Shown here piece by piece: positions 43,707 through 53,789 of a stretch of DNA of 64,000 bases. Both the position numbers and the translations under genes were made by a program. Below the pieces are notes generated by a model. The model searched no databases. It saw only the letters and a list, made by a program, of their open reading frames with translations, and was not told the origin of the DNA. Within the stretch, counting starts at the first letter, position 1, and each line of letters starts with the position of its first letter. The DNA is from Tissierella sp. (GTDB taxonomy: Bacteria > Bacillota > Clostridia > Tissierellales > Tissierellaceae), in assembly GCF_031460495.1 (NCBI RefSeq), contig NZ_JAVKTS010000004.1, forward strand, positions 124,001 through 188,000, in the 5' to 3' direction.

Positions 43707-45167
43707 ATGTATTTAAGAGATATTACAACGGATTATGAGTTTGATTTAATTAAAGGAAGTATAGATATTAATATTACTGGTATAAAAGATGATTCAAGAA
43801 AAATAGAAAAAGGGAATCTATTTATTGCCCAAAAAGGATTTACTGTAGATGGTCATAATTTCATCGATATGGCAATTCAAAATGGAGCAAGAGCTATAGT
43901 TGTTGAAGAAAATATTACAGTAGATAAAGATATTACTGTCATTAAGGTTAAAGATTCAGTAAATGCTCTAGCAAAATTTTCTGGAATCTTTCATAAAGAA
44001 CCATGGAATGAACTAGAGATGATAGGTATAACTGGGACTAATGGAAAGACTTCTACTACTTATTTTATAAAAAGTATATTTGAAAAAAACAAGAAAAAAG
44101 TTGGTATTATTGGAACTATAGGTGCGGTTATTGACAGGGAGCTAATTCCCATAAAAAACACAACACCAAATTCCTTAACAATCCATGAGCTACTTAAAGA
44201 AATGGTGGATGCAAATTCAGATACTTGTATAATGGAAGTCTCATCCCATTCCCTTGAATTAAAAAGAGTAGAATACATAAATTATCAAGTAGGATTATTT
44301 ACAAATCTTACAAAGGACCATCTTGATTACCATGAAACAATGGAGAAATATTTTAATAGTAAATTAAAACTTTTTTATAAAACTAGTAAATGTAATATCA
44401 TAAATATGGATGATATCTATGGAAAGAAAATTATAGATGTGGTAGGAAATAGAGTTCCTATATTGACTTATGGATTAAAAAATACAGCAGATATTTATGC
44501 ATCTCATATAGAATTTACTTTATCTAAGGTAAGATTTACACTAAATACTCCTAAGGGTAGTAGAAATATTCTCCTAAATGTACCTGGAGAGTTCAGTGTT
44601 TACAATGGCCTAGCCGCTGCAAGTTGTGCATATGCTTATGATATTGACTTAGATACTATAAAAGATGGGTTAGAATCTGTTGAGGGTGTAAAGGGAAGAT
44701 TTGAAGTAGTACCTACAAATACGGACTACACAGTTATTATTGATTTTGCTCATACTGCTGATGGTCTTGATAAAGTCCTTACAGTTATTGATCAATTTGC
44801 AGAAGGTAGAAAGATTGTTGTTTTTGGTGCTGGAGGGAATAGGGATAAGACCAAAAGGCCAGAAATGGGTGAGACAGTAGGCAAACATGCAGATCTATCC
44901 ATAGTCACATCAGATAATCCAAGAAATGAAGATCCAGAGATGATAATTGAAGATGTTTTAGTCGGGACAAAGAAAGTCAATGGCAAATATGTTAAGATAG
45001 TAGATAGAGCAGAAGCTATAAAATACGCCCTAGATAATGCGATGCCTAAAGATATAATATTATTGGCAGGAAAAGGCCATGAGGCTTATACTATAGTTAA
45101 GGATAAAACAATTCAATTTGATGAAAAGCAAATCGTCCTTGACTATTTAAATAATAAAGAACATTAG
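43707..45167 (+). CDS. murE: UDP-MurNAc-tripeptide synthetase, meso-DAP type
   Basis: 486 residues. ATP site GITGTNGKTSTTYFI near residue 111, LFTNLTKDHLDYH in the middle, and D403-N-P-R406 with NEDP after it. The DNPR motif is the specificity mark for meso-diaminopimelate, so the stem peptide third residue is probably DAP. Last ligase domain GKGHEAY. It follows the hairpin, and the next gene is mraY, with no murF between. Confidence 0.96.
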   Translation: MYLRDITTDYEFDLIKGSIDINITGIKDDSRKIEKGNLFIAQKGFTVDGHNFIDMAIQNGARAIVVEENITVDKDITVIKVKDSVNALAKFSGIFHKEPWNELEMIGITGTNGKTSTTYFIKSIFEKNKKKVGIIGTIGAVIDRELIPIKNTTPNSLTIHELLKEMVDANSDTCIMEVSSHSLELKRVEYINYQVGLFTNLTKDHLDYHETMEKYFNSKLKLFYKTSKCNIINMDDIYGKKIIDVVGNRVPILTYGLKNTADIYASHIEFTLSKVRFTLNTPKGSRNILLNVPGEFSVYNGLAAASCAYAYDIDLDTIKDGLESVEGVKGRFEVVPTNTDYTVIIDFAHTADGLDKVLTVIDQFAEGRKIVVFGAGGNRDKTKRPEMGETVGKHADLSIVTSDNPRNEDPEMIIEDVLVGTKKVNGKYVKIVDRAEAIKYALDNAMPKDIILLAGKGHEAYTIVKDKTIQFDEKQIVLDYLNNKEH

Positions 45168-45188
45168 ATACCTGAGAGGAGAAAATCC

Positions 45189-46154
45189 ATGATTGAATAT
45201 ATAGATATTATTAGAACTATTGCTATTTCATTTTCAATAACTTTGATACTTGGTCCAATTATTATACCGATGCTAAGAAGGTTAAAGATTGGTCAGAGTA
45301 TTAGAGAAGAAGGTCCACAGACCCATCTTAAGAAAACAGGAACTCCTACGATGGGAGGAATTATCATATTTATCGCTTTAGTAATTACTGTAACAACATC
45401 AGGAATGTTAAACAGAGACATGTATGTACTGCTAATCTCTACATTTGGCTTTGGGTTGATTGGATTTATTGATGATTATATTAAGGTAGTTAAAAGAAGG
45501 TCATTAGGTCTTAAAGCTTATCAAAAGCTAATAGGTCAAATATCCCTAGCTACTGTATTAGCAATTTATCAGTCATCTACTTCTGTTTTAGGCACAAAGC
45601 TAATTATACCATTTTTGAACAATCAGTATTTAGATTTAGGTATTCTATATGTTCCATTTATTGTATTTACAGTAGTAGCTACAGTAAATGCCGTAAACTT
45701 AACTGACGGATTAGATGGATTAGCATCAGGAGTTACTTTGATAGTTCTATCGTTTTTTGGATTAATAGCATTATATTGGGGGATGGGAACCATATCTCTC
45801 TTTTCCACTGCATTAGCAGGTGCTTGCTTAGGATTTTTGATACATAATGCTCATCCAGCTAAAATTTTCATGGGGGACACTGGATCTTTAGGTTTGGGAG
45901 GAGCTGTTTCTGCTATAGCCATACTTTTAAATATTCCTTTAATCATTCCTATAGTGGGAGGAATATATTTTATAGAAACTTTATCTGTACTTATCCAAGT
46001 AACATCATTTAAGTTAACAGGAAAAAGAGTGTTTTTAATGGCACCATTACATCATCATTTTGAACAAAAAGGGTGGAAAGAAACTAAGATAGTAGCAGTA
46101 TTTTGGATTGTAACAGTTATTCTTTGCTTAATAGGAATTTATAGCTTAATTTAG
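45189..46154 (+). CDS. mraY: phospho-MurNAc-pentapeptide transferase
   Basis: 321 residues, about ten helices. Signature sites: GTPTMGGIIIF, GFIDDYIKV (Asp pair), NAVNLTDGLDGLASG, FMGDTGSLGLGG, and LMAPLHHHFEQKGW. It makes lipid I from UDP-MurNAc-pentapeptide and undecaprenyl phosphate. AGGAG before the ATG; 18 bases before murD. Confidence 0.97.
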   Translation: MIEYIDIIRTIAISFSITLILGPIIIPMLRRLKIGQSIREEGPQTHLKKTGTPTMGGIIIFIALVITVTTSGMLNRDMYVLLISTFGFGLIGFIDDYIKVVKRRSLGLKAYQKLIGQISLATVLAIYQSSTSVLGTKLIIPFLNNQYLDLGILYVPFIVFTVVATVNAVNLTDGLDGLASGVTLIVLSFFGLIALYWGMGTISLFSTALAGACLGFLIHNAHPAKIFMGDTGSLGLGGAVSAIAILLNIPLIIPIVGGIYFIETLSVLIQVTSFKLTGKRVFLMAPLHHHFEQKGWKETKIVAVFWIVTVILCLIGIYSLI

Positions 46155-46172
46155 AGAAAGTAGGTTGGTAAT

Positions 46173-47534
46173 ATGTATCTAAAGAACAAAAAAGTTTTAG
46201 CTTTGGGTTTGGGAATTTCGGGATTATCAACTGTTAAAGCCCTTCATAAACTTGATGCACAAATTGTAGTATCTGACTCTAAAACTGAAGAAGAATTAAA
46301 AGATTTTTTTGATAAAATACAGGATATATATGTTGAAAAGTATTTAAGTACTACTGATGTACCTTTAGAAAATATAGATTTAATAGTTAAAAGTCCAGGA
46401 ATTCCATTATCTGTACCTATTTTACATGAAGCACGAATTAGAAATATTGAAATCATCACAGATATAGAACTTGCATATAGGATTTCTCCTACTGAAAATA
46501 TCATTGCCATAACTGGTACAAATGGAAAAACCACTACAACTACTTTAATAGGAGAGGTTTTTAAAAAGGCTAATTTCAATTCTTATGTTGCTGGCAATAT
46601 TGGAGTAGGTATACTGTGGGATATGGTTAATTCCAAAGAAAATGATGTCTTTATAATAGAAGCTAGCAGCTTTCAGTTAGAGAGTACTACCTATTTTAAA
46701 CCTAAGGTAAGTCTAATAACCAATCTAACTCCTGATCATTTAGACTGGCATGGTTCAGTTGACAACTATTATAATGCTAAGAAAAAGGTATTTAATAATC
46801 AAGATGAAGAGGATTATACAGTACTCAATTATGATGATAAGATAATAAGAAAAATGAAAGATGAGATTAATTCTAATATTATTTGGTTTAGTTCAAGTGA
46901 AATTTTACAAAAGGGAGTATATGTTGAAAATAACTATATAGTAATAAAAGATGGAGAAATAACAACTAAAATATTACCAATTAAGGATTTAAGGCTATTA
47001 GGCAAGCATAATTTAGAGAATGCTCTTGGTGCTGTAGGGGTCTGTTGGGCTATGGGGATAGAAGTAAATATTATAGCAGAAGTTCTGAAAGAGTTTAAAG
47101 GAGTAGAACATAGAATAGAATTTGTAAATACAATTAAGGACATTTCATTCTATAATGATTCCAAAGGTACAAATTCTGACTCAACAATAAAGGCAATTGA
47201 GGCTATAGATGCACCTATTATATTAATAGCAGGTGGATATGACAAGGGTTCTACATTTGATGAGTTAATTAAAGCTTTTAATGAGAAAGTTAGAGAATTA
47301 ATACTATTAGGGGCTACAAGAGAAAAGATTAAAGAAACTGCTGAAAAATATAATTTTGACAATATACATTTAGTAGAAAATATGAAAGAAGCAGTTGAAT
47401 TAGCATATAGTCATGGAAATCCTAATGACAATATTTTACTATCTCCAGCCTGTGCTTCTTGGGGTATGTACAATAATTTTGAAGAAAGAGGTCGAGATTT
47501 TAAAGACATAGTCAATGGTTTAGAGGGGGATTAA
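46173..47534 (+). CDS. murD: UDP-MurNAc-L-alanine:D-glutamate ligase
   Basis: 453 residues. N-terminal Rossmann start ALGLGISGLSTVKALH, central ATPase AITGTNGKTTTTTLIGE near 111, LTNLTPDHLDWHGS, and YNDSKGTNSDSTIKAIEA. It adds D-Glu in the third cytoplasmic step of wall precursor synthesis. One base separates it from the next gene. Confidence 0.97.
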   Translation: MYLKNKKVLALGLGISGLSTVKALHKLDAQIVVSDSKTEEELKDFFDKIQDIYVEKYLSTTDVPLENIDLIVKSPGIPLSVPILHEARIRNIEIITDIELAYRISPTENIIAITGTNGKTTTTTLIGEVFKKANFNSYVAGNIGVGILWDMVNSKENDVFIIEASSFQLESTTYFKPKVSLITNLTPDHLDWHGSVDNYYNAKKKVFNNQDEEDYTVLNYDDKIIRKMKDEINSNIIWFSSSEILQKGVYVENNYIVIKDGEITTKILPIKDLRLLGKHNLENALGAVGVCWAMGIEVNIIAEVLKEFKGVEHRIEFVNTIKDISFYNDSKGTNSDSTIKAIEAIDAPIILIAGGYDKGSTFDELIKAFNEKVRELILLGATREKIKETAEKYNFDNIHLVENMKEAVELAYSHGNPNDNILLSPACASWGMYNNFEERGRDFKDIVNGLEGD

Positions 47535-47535
47535 A

Positions 47536-48663
47536 ATGCCTAAAAAGAAAAAGATAGAAAAGAAAAAAGCTGTTGATTTTAGTTTGCTTATGGGCACTTT
47601 GACTCTAGTATTTATTGGGATAATAATGGTATTTAGTTCATCTTGGCCAGAAGCATTACAAAAATATGGAGATGGGTATCTATTTTTAAAAAAACAAATA
47701 ATAGCAGCTAGTGTTGGTATGATAGGTCTATTATTTTGCATGAATGTAGATTATAAAATTTGGAAAAAGTATTCATTTTGGATATACTTACTGGCTTTGA
47801 TTACTGGTGCTTTGATTTTCAGTCCTTTAGGTATGGAAGCAAAGGGAGCTAGAAGATGGATTGACCTTGGATTTACTACATTTATGCCTTCTGATGCCAT
47901 TAAACTTGGATCAATTATCTTTTTCGCAAATTTTCTTTCAAATAAAAAAGATAATATTAAGACACTTAAACAAGGTACAATTCCAGCCCTAATTATTATA
48001 GGTATATCTTGTGGATTTATATATATACAAAAAGACTTAGGTACTACTATTACTTTAGCAGGTACTTTAATGGCAATGTTTTTTATTGCAGGCATGAATT
48101 TAAGCCATATTTTATTAATGGCTTTACCTATTGCAGGATTAGGTTTTTTAATGTTATCAGGGCCTGAAAATGCATATAGAAGAAACAGGATAACTGCTTT
48201 TAGGGATCCATTTGCATATAAGCTTGATATAGGATGGCAAGCAGTACAATCATTGTATGCGCTAGGTTCTGGTGGATTATTTGGTCTGGGGTTAGGTAAA
48301 AGCAGGCAGAAGTTTTCATATATACCAGAGTCTTATAATGATTTTATTTTTTCAATAATAGGAGAAGAATTGGGATTCCTAGGGACATTAGCTGTATCAT
48401 TAATATTATTACTTGTTATATGGAGGGGAATACGCATAGCACTTAGTATAGAGGATACTTTTGGTTGTTATTTGGCTTCGGGAATTACTGCATTGATAAC
48501 TATACAATCCTTGATTCATATAGCAGTTGTTACATCATCTATACCAACCACAGGGATAACATTACCCTTTGTTTCTTATGGAGGTACTTCACTAATGATT
48601 TATATGTCTGCAATAGGGATACTTCTTAATATCTCCAGATATGCAGATTTAGACAGGAGTTGA
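47536..48663 (+). CDS. ftsW: SEDS glycosyltransferase FtsW/SpoVE
   Basis: 375 residues, ten helices. SEDS family marks: GARRWIDLG near 105, the loop GWQAVQSLYALGSGGLFG, SYIPESYNDFIFSIIGEELG, and TGITLPFVSYGGTSL near the end. It polymerises glycan strands with the class B PBP encoded upstream. The place between murD and murG fits FtsW or its sporulation paralogue SpoVE; sequence alone does not separate them. Confidence 0.93.
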   Translation: MPKKKKIEKKKAVDFSLLMGTLTLVFIGIIMVFSSSWPEALQKYGDGYLFLKKQIIAASVGMIGLLFCMNVDYKIWKKYSFWIYLLALITGALIFSPLGMEAKGARRWIDLGFTTFMPSDAIKLGSIIFFANFLSNKKDNIKTLKQGTIPALIIIGISCGFIYIQKDLGTTITLAGTLMAMFFIAGMNLSHILLMALPIAGLGFLMLSGPENAYRRNRITAFRDPFAYKLDIGWQAVQSLYALGSGGLFGLGLGKSRQKFSYIPESYNDFIFSIIGEELGFLGTLAVSLILLLVIWRGIRIALSIEDTFGCYLASGITALITIQSLIHIAVVTSSIPTTGITLPFVSYGGTSLMIYMSAIGILLNISRYADLDRS

Positions 48664-48667
48664 TATT

Positions 48668-49780
48668 GTGAAATATTTGATTACAGGTGGTGGAACTGGA
48701 GGTCATATTTATCCAGCCTTAGCCATTGCAAAAGAAATAAAAGATAAAGATAAAAATGCAGACATCCTCTATGTAGGTACTAAAAAGGGACTAGAAGCTG
48801 AATTAGTGCCAAAGGAAGGATTTTTATTTAAGACTATAAGAGTTAATGGAATGCCAAGGAAACTTAATAAAGAATCATTCATAGCTATTAATGAACTTCT
48901 TCATGGCATAAATGATGCTAGAAAGATTATAAATGAATTCAAGCCTGATCTTGTAATAGGAACAGGGGGATATGTATGTGGCCCTGTTGTGTATGTGGCA
49001 AAAAAGAAAAAAATTCCAGCCTTGATACATGAGCAAAATGCTTTTCCTGGTATTACTAACAAAATATTATCACGCTATGTTGATAAAGTAGCAGTTACCT
49101 TCGATGAATCTAAAAAGTATTTTAAATATCCAGATAGAGTAGTGAATACTGGCAATCCTATTCGTAAGGAAATATTAAATATTGATAAAGAAGAAGCCTA
49201 TAAGCTATTAAAAATAGATAAAGACATTCCATTTGTTTTATCCTTTGGAGGATCTGGTGGACAGAAAAAGCTTAACGATGCAATGTACTATCTTATAAAA
49301 GAATCAAATAATAAAAGTGATATTCAAATAATCCATGTAACAGGAAAAAGGTTTTATGATGAATTTATAGATAAATTGAAGAAAGAATCCATAGTATTAA
49401 GTAATAATATAAGGGTATTGCCCTATATGTATCAGATACCTGAGGCAATTAACATTGCTACAATGGTGGTTACATCTGCAGGAGCTATTACTTTAGCAGA
49501 AATATCAGCCATAGGAGTACCAAGTATCTTAATACCCAAATCATATACAGCCGAAAACCATCAAGAGTATAATGCTAGAGCTTTTGAAGAAAAGGGAGCC
49601 TCAATATTAGTACTTGAGAAGGATTTAAAAGATGACACATTATATGATATAGTATATAACATAATCAATAATAAGAAAGAATTAGAAATCATGAAAAAAC
49701 ATAGCAAGGAACTTGGAAAAATAAATGCTGCAGAGAAAATTTATGAACTAGTTAATATGCTACTTAAGGAAAAACAGTAA
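48668..49780 (+). CDS. murG: lipid II synthase MurG
   Basis: 370 residues from GTG 48668 (AGGAG upstream). GTGGHIYPALAIA near residue 10, GTGGYVCGPVVYVAKKKKIP, HEQNAFPGITNK, and SFGGSGGQKKLN with the UDP-binding ILIPKSYTAENHQEYNA. It adds GlcNAc to lipid I at the inner membrane face. Confidence 0.97.
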   Translation: MKYLITGGGTGGHIYPALAIAKEIKDKDKNADILYVGTKKGLEAELVPKEGFLFKTIRVNGMPRKLNKESFIAINELLHGINDARKIINEFKPDLVIGTGGYVCGPVVYVAKKKKIPALIHEQNAFPGITNKILSRYVDKVAVTFDESKKYFKYPDRVVNTGNPIRKEILNIDKEEAYKLLKIDKDIPFVLSFGGSGGQKKLNDAMYYLIKESNNKSDIQIIHVTGKRFYDEFIDKLKKESIVLSNNIRVLPYMYQIPEAINIATMVVTSAGAITLAEISAIGVPSILIPKSYTAENHQEYNARAFEEKGASILVLEKDLKDDTLYDIVYNIINNKKELEIMKKHSKELGKINAAEKIYELVNMLLKEKQ

Positions 49781-49846
49781 CCTCATAAACCACAATGCAT
49801 AATATGGTCATATATACTTATTATGATCCTATGTGGAGGTGGTTGT

Positions 49847-51100
49847 GTGGAAAAGTATATTATTAATGGTGGGGGCAAATTAACAGGTGAGGTGTCTATT
49901 ACAGGAGCGAAAAACTCAGTATTGCCTATTTTAGCAGCTACTGTTATAGGTGGAAGCAAGAGTACAATTATGAATATCCCTAATCTTAGAGATGTTGAAA
50001 TAATGGAGAGTATATTATTATCTTTAGGATGCAATGTAGAAAAGATGGGTAATATGATGGTAATAGATACAGGCCCACTAAACAAAACTAAAGTACCTGA
50101 CGAGTTAGTAAGAGAAATGAGGTCATCAATTATATTGATGGGAGCTATGCTTGCTAGATGTGGTGAGGTTGAAATTTCTTACCCAGGTGGTTGTGAAATT
50201 GGACCTAGACCTATTGACCTGCATCTTAAAGCCCTAAGAGATATGGGAACAGAAATTGAAGAATCCCATGGTTATCTACATTGCAAAACAAAAGGCCTTA
50301 AGGGTTGCGATATACAACTAGACTACCCGTCTGTAGGTGCTACTGAGAACATAATCTTGGCAGGAGTCAAGGCAGAAGGAAAAACAGTAATTAGAAATGC
50401 AGCAAGAGAACCAGAAATAATTGATTTACAAAACTACTTAAATAAGGCTGGAGCGAAAGTTTCTGGAGCTGGAACATCTGTTATTACAATTGAAGGAGTT
50501 AAAAAATTAAATAATGTAACACATAGTATAATACCAGATAGAATTGTAGCAGGAACATTAATGACTGCAGCTGCAATAACTGGAGGAGACATAATCATAA
50601 ATAATATAATTGTAGATCATCTCTTAGGTATTACTGCAAAATTAAGAGAAACTGGAGTGTTAGTATATAGTAATTGTAGCTCCATTAAAGTAACTGGACC
50701 CAAGAAAATAAATCCAATTGAAATGTTACAGACTTTGCCTTATCCTGGATTTCCAACGGATATGCAGGCTCAAATGATGTCCCTTCTATCAATTGCTGGT
50801 GGAACAAGTATAATCTCCGAAACCGTATTTGAAAATAGGTTCAAGCATGCAGAAGAACTTAGCCGAATGGGTGCAAATATTAAATCATTTGGCAAAGTAG
50901 CTGTTATAAAAGGTGTAAAGGAACTGACTGGAGCTAAGACTACAGCAAAAGATTTAAGAGGTGGAGCTGCTTTGGTGTTGGCAGGACTTGTAGCAAAGGG
51001 TACTACGGAAGTGCATAATATTTTTCACATTGAAAGAGGATATGAAGATTTACACTTGACTCTTCAAAGTCTAGGTGCAGATATAATTAAGATAGACTAG
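49847..51100 (+). CDS. murA: UDP-GlcNAc 1-carboxyvinyltransferase
   Basis: 417 residues from GTG 49847 (TGGAGGTGG upstream). Start ITGAKNSVLPILAA, the PEP-binding cysteine in PGGCEIGPRPIDLH (near residue 116), and FPTDMQAQMMS with RGGAALVLAGL. First committed step of peptidoglycan synthesis. In B. subtilis the place between murG and divIB is taken by murB; here it is murA. Cysteine at the active site predicts sensitivity to fosfomycin-type inhibitors. Confidence 0.96.
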   Translation: MEKYIINGGGKLTGEVSITGAKNSVLPILAATVIGGSKSTIMNIPNLRDVEIMESILLSLGCNVEKMGNMMVIDTGPLNKTKVPDELVREMRSSIILMGAMLARCGEVEISYPGGCEIGPRPIDLHLKALRDMGTEIEESHGYLHCKTKGLKGCDIQLDYPSVGATENIILAGVKAEGKTVIRNAAREPEIIDLQNYLNKAGAKVSGAGTSVITIEGVKKLNNVTHSIIPDRIVAGTLMTAAAITGGDIIINNIIVDHLLGITAKLRETGVLVYSNCSSIKVTGPKKINPIEMLQTLPYPGFPTDMQAQMMSLLSIAGGTSIISETVFENRFKHAEELSRMGANIKSFGKVAVIKGVKELTGAKTTAKDLRGGAALVLAGLVAKGTTEVHNIFHIERGYEDLHLTLQSLGADIIKID

Positions 51101-51149
51101 CAGATATTTACTGCTAGTTAATTAAAAGGACAAGCTTAGGAGTGAAACA

Positions 51150-51911
51150 ATGAAAAAGCTTTCACGAGTAGAAAAGAAAATGAGAAGAAGAAGATTTCTT
51201 TTTAGACTATTATTATTAATGGCACTAATTGTTACTATGTTTGTGCTAGCACTAAATACAGATTTTTTTATTATAGATAATATTAAGGTATTAGGATCTA
51301 ATAAAACATCTAAAGATATTATAATTAGTGCATCATCAATAACCATTGGTGAGAATCAATTTAAAATAAGTACAAGTGATGGCGAAAAGAATATTGATAA
51401 AATACCATATGTAAAAGAAGTGAAGATAAAAAGAAAGTTTCCAAAAGGAATTATAATAGAAATTATTGAACGCAAGGAGTTATTTCAGATTAAAGAATTA
51501 TCTTCTTTTGCATTAATTGATATAGATGGGTATATATTAGATATTGTTAGCACTGAAAATCATATTTTACCTTTGATAAATGGTTATGATATAGGAGATA
51601 ATAAGGTTGGAGACAATATTTTTTCGGAAGAAGAGAACAAAGGAATAATTGATTTTATCTTAGAAGGAAATAACTTAAGTCTATTAGGAAAAATGAAATC
51701 AATTGATTTGGTAGATACTAACAATGTGAATTTTTTATTAAATGAAAGTATTATTGTTGCCTTTGGTACCCTTGATGATGTAAAATATAAATTGAACTTA
51801 TTAAATGAAATATTAAAGGATATTGAAAAGAAACAAATATCATGTAAAATGATTTTAATGAATAAAGGAGACAATCCTATAATTGTACTTAATGATAGTG
51901 AGGAGGGATAG
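51150..51911 (+). CDS. ftsQ: cell division protein FtsQ/DivIB
   Basis: 253 residues. Basic start (KKMRRRRF), one membrane helix (about 18-38), a POTRA domain (FFIIDNIKVLGSNKTS... KIPYVKEVKIKRKFP) and a beta domain ending near 235. It links early and late division proteins. Start ATG after TTAGGAG; it ends one base before the next gene's start codon context. Confidence 0.9.
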   Translation: MKKLSRVEKKMRRRRFLFRLLLLMALIVTMFVLALNTDFFIIDNIKVLGSNKTSKDIIISASSITIGENQFKISTSDGEKNIDKIPYVKEVKIKRKFPKGIIIEIIERKELFQIKELSSFALIDIDGYILDIVSTENHILPLINGYDIGDNKVGDNIFSEEENKGIIDFILEGNNLSLLGKMKSIDLVDTNNVNFLLNESIIVAFGTLDDVKYKLNLLNEILKDIEKKQISCKMILMNKGDNPIIVLNDSEEG

Positions 51912-51912
51912 A

Positions 51913-52641
51913 ATGAAAAGAATAAAAGAGTATCTAGCTTTAACTTTAGTGTCCATTTTTCTTGGTTTGATTTTATCCATCCAGTTTAAAACTGTTAATA
52001 AAACTGTTGGAGAAGGAATCTTACCAACTCAAAGAGCTCAGCAACTTGCTGTAGAATTAAAAAAGGCTCAAAATGAAAGAGATGCTCAAAATAACCTAAT
52101 TGACGAAATGGAAGAAAAAATTGAGCAATATGAAATGGCAGAAGCTGATAAAAATGTATATGCAGAAAATCTTTATAATGATACAATGAAGTATAGAATG
52201 TTAGCAGGATATTTAGATTTAGAAGGACCAGGGATTACAATGGAAATTAATGATCCCCCAGTAGATTTGGAATTTGGAACATATTATAGTATAATAGATG
52301 AATTGGATTTAATACTTCAAGCGATTTCAGTATTAAATGCAGCTGATGCAGAAGCAATATCTATTAATGATCAAAGATATACATCCTTTACTGAAATAGA
52401 GAGGGCTGGTAATCATATAGAAATCAATGGAAAATCTACTAATACTCCAATAGTTATTAAGGCTATTGGTAAGCCGGAGACATTAGAATCTGCTTTAAAT
52501 CTAAAAGGCGGTATAGTTGAACTTCTTAGAGATTTTGATTATCTTGTCCAAGTAAACAAGGAGCAAAGTATTGTTATTCCAAAATCTAAGAAAATTAAGG
52601 AATTTATCTATTCTGTTCCAGCTGATGAAAAAATTAATTAA
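51913..52641 (+). CDS. DUF881 protein (YlxW type)
   Basis: 242 residues from ATG 51913, just after AGGAGGGA. N-terminal membrane helix (about 9-27), coiled coil (AQQLAVELKKAQNERDAQNN), then the DUF881 domain (LEGPGITMEINDPP; LNAADAEAISINDQRY; IEINGKSTNTPIVIKAIG). DUF881 pairs lie in the dcw cluster of many Firmicutes (ylxW/ylxX); the role is unknown but probably at the division membrane. Confidence 0.9.
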   Translation: MKRIKEYLALTLVSIFLGLILSIQFKTVNKTVGEGILPTQRAQQLAVELKKAQNERDAQNNLIDEMEEKIEQYEMAEADKNVYAENLYNDTMKYRMLAGYLDLEGPGITMEINDPPVDLEFGTYYSIIDELDLILQAISVLNAADAEAISINDQRYTSFTEIERAGNHIEINGKSTNTPIVIKAIGKPETLESALNLKGGIVELLRDFDYLVQVNKEQSIVIPKSKKIKEFIYSVPADEKIN

Positions 52642-52655
52642 TGGGGGTTATTACT

Positions 52656-53381
52656 ATGAGAAAAGATAATCCTAAGTTAATTCTTATGCTTTTTAGTATA
52701 ATTATAGGAGTGTTTATAGCAACTCAGGTAAAAATGCAGCTTGAAATACATTCTCCCGTTACGCTTAAGGCATTACAAACTACAAAAGCTGAAATTACTG
52801 CTACTAATAATGAAATATCTCAATTAAATAAAATCATAAAAATGAAGGAAGAAGAATTACAATTATTAGAAAGTATTGCCAAGGGTGACGATAATATTAT
52901 TGATATATTTAATCTTGATATTAAGACAAATAAAGCACATTCAGGACAAACAGCTTTAGAAGGACCTGGCATCATTATTACCATGTATGACAATCCAGAA
53001 GAACGCATGCCTGGATTCGATATCAATAATGACATTATACATGATGTGGATATTTTAAACATCTTAAATGATTTAAAGATAGCAGGTGCAGAAGCCATAA
53101 GTATAAATGATGAAAGAGTACTTAGCACATCTGAAATCAAATGTGCAGGGCCAACTATTAGAATAAACGGGAGAAGTTCAGCAACTCCATTTGTTATAAA
53201 GGCAATTGGAGATCCAAAATTACTATATGCCTCTGTTGATGCACCCGGAACTTATGGAGATATATTAAAAAATTTATATAACATAGGATTCGAGCTAGAA
53301 TCGGCAGATTCATTGATAATACCTGCATATTCAAGGTCATTTAACTTTAATTATGCTAAACCATATGGAAAGGGTGATTAG
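52656..53381 (+). CDS. second DUF881 protein (YlxX type)
   Basis: 241 residues from ATG 52656 with GGGGGTT upstream. Same architecture as its neighbour: membrane helix (about 8-24), coiled coil, then LEGPGIIITMYDNP, IAGAEAISINDERV and IRINGRSSATPFVIKAIG. Clearly a tandem paralogue of the preceding gene. Followed 1 base later by the sbp gene start. Confidence 0.9.
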   Translation: MRKDNPKLILMLFSIIIGVFIATQVKMQLEIHSPVTLKALQTTKAEITATNNEISQLNKIIKMKEEELQLLESIAKGDDNIIDIFNLDIKTNKAHSGQTALEGPGIIITMYDNPEERMPGFDINNDIIHDVDILNILNDLKIAGAEAISINDERVLSTSEIKCAGPTIRINGRSSATPFVIKAIGDPKLLYASVDAPGTYGDILKNLYNIGFELESADSLIIPAYSRSFNFNYAKPYGKGD

Positions 53382-53382
53382 G

Positions 53383-53727
53383 TTGTTTTTTGCACTTATT
53401 GGAATTTTAATTGGAGCAGTAATAGGTTTTTTAATACCTTATACTTATAATACATCTTATTCACTCTATGTATCTGTAGCAATATTAGCTTGCTTAGATT
53501 CTGTATTTGGTGGAATAAGGTCAAATTTAGAGAAAAGTTTTAATATCAAAATATTTATTTCTGGTTTTTTTGGAAATGCTATTTTAGCTGCTTTCCTCGC
53601 TTACTTAGGTGATAGATTAGGAGTACCATTGTATTATGCAGCTATATTTACTTTTGGCAGTAGACTCTTTGAAAATTTTGCTAAAATTAGAAGGAATTTA
53701 TTATCTAAAAGAAAAGAATCCAATTAA
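53383..53727 (+). CDS. sbp: small basic protein Sbp (DUF1290)
   Basis: 114 residues from TTG 53383, set by AAAGGGTGAT and giving the family start MFFALIGILIGAVIGF. Three to four helices with GLIPYTYNTSYSLYVSVAILACLD and FGGIRSNLEKSF. Conserved in the dcw cluster between ylxX and ftsA/ftsZ; function unknown. Confidence 0.88.
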   Translation: MFFALIGILIGAVIGFLIPYTYNTSYSLYVSVAILACLDSVFGGIRSNLEKSFNIKIFISGFFGNAILAAFLAYLGDRLGVPLYYAAIFTFGSRLFENFAKIRRNLLSKRKESN

Positions 53728-53789
53728 TCAAATGACTTTAGAATAAAATGCTAGTGGCCTAGCTACTAATTAGACGAGGGGGAGATTAA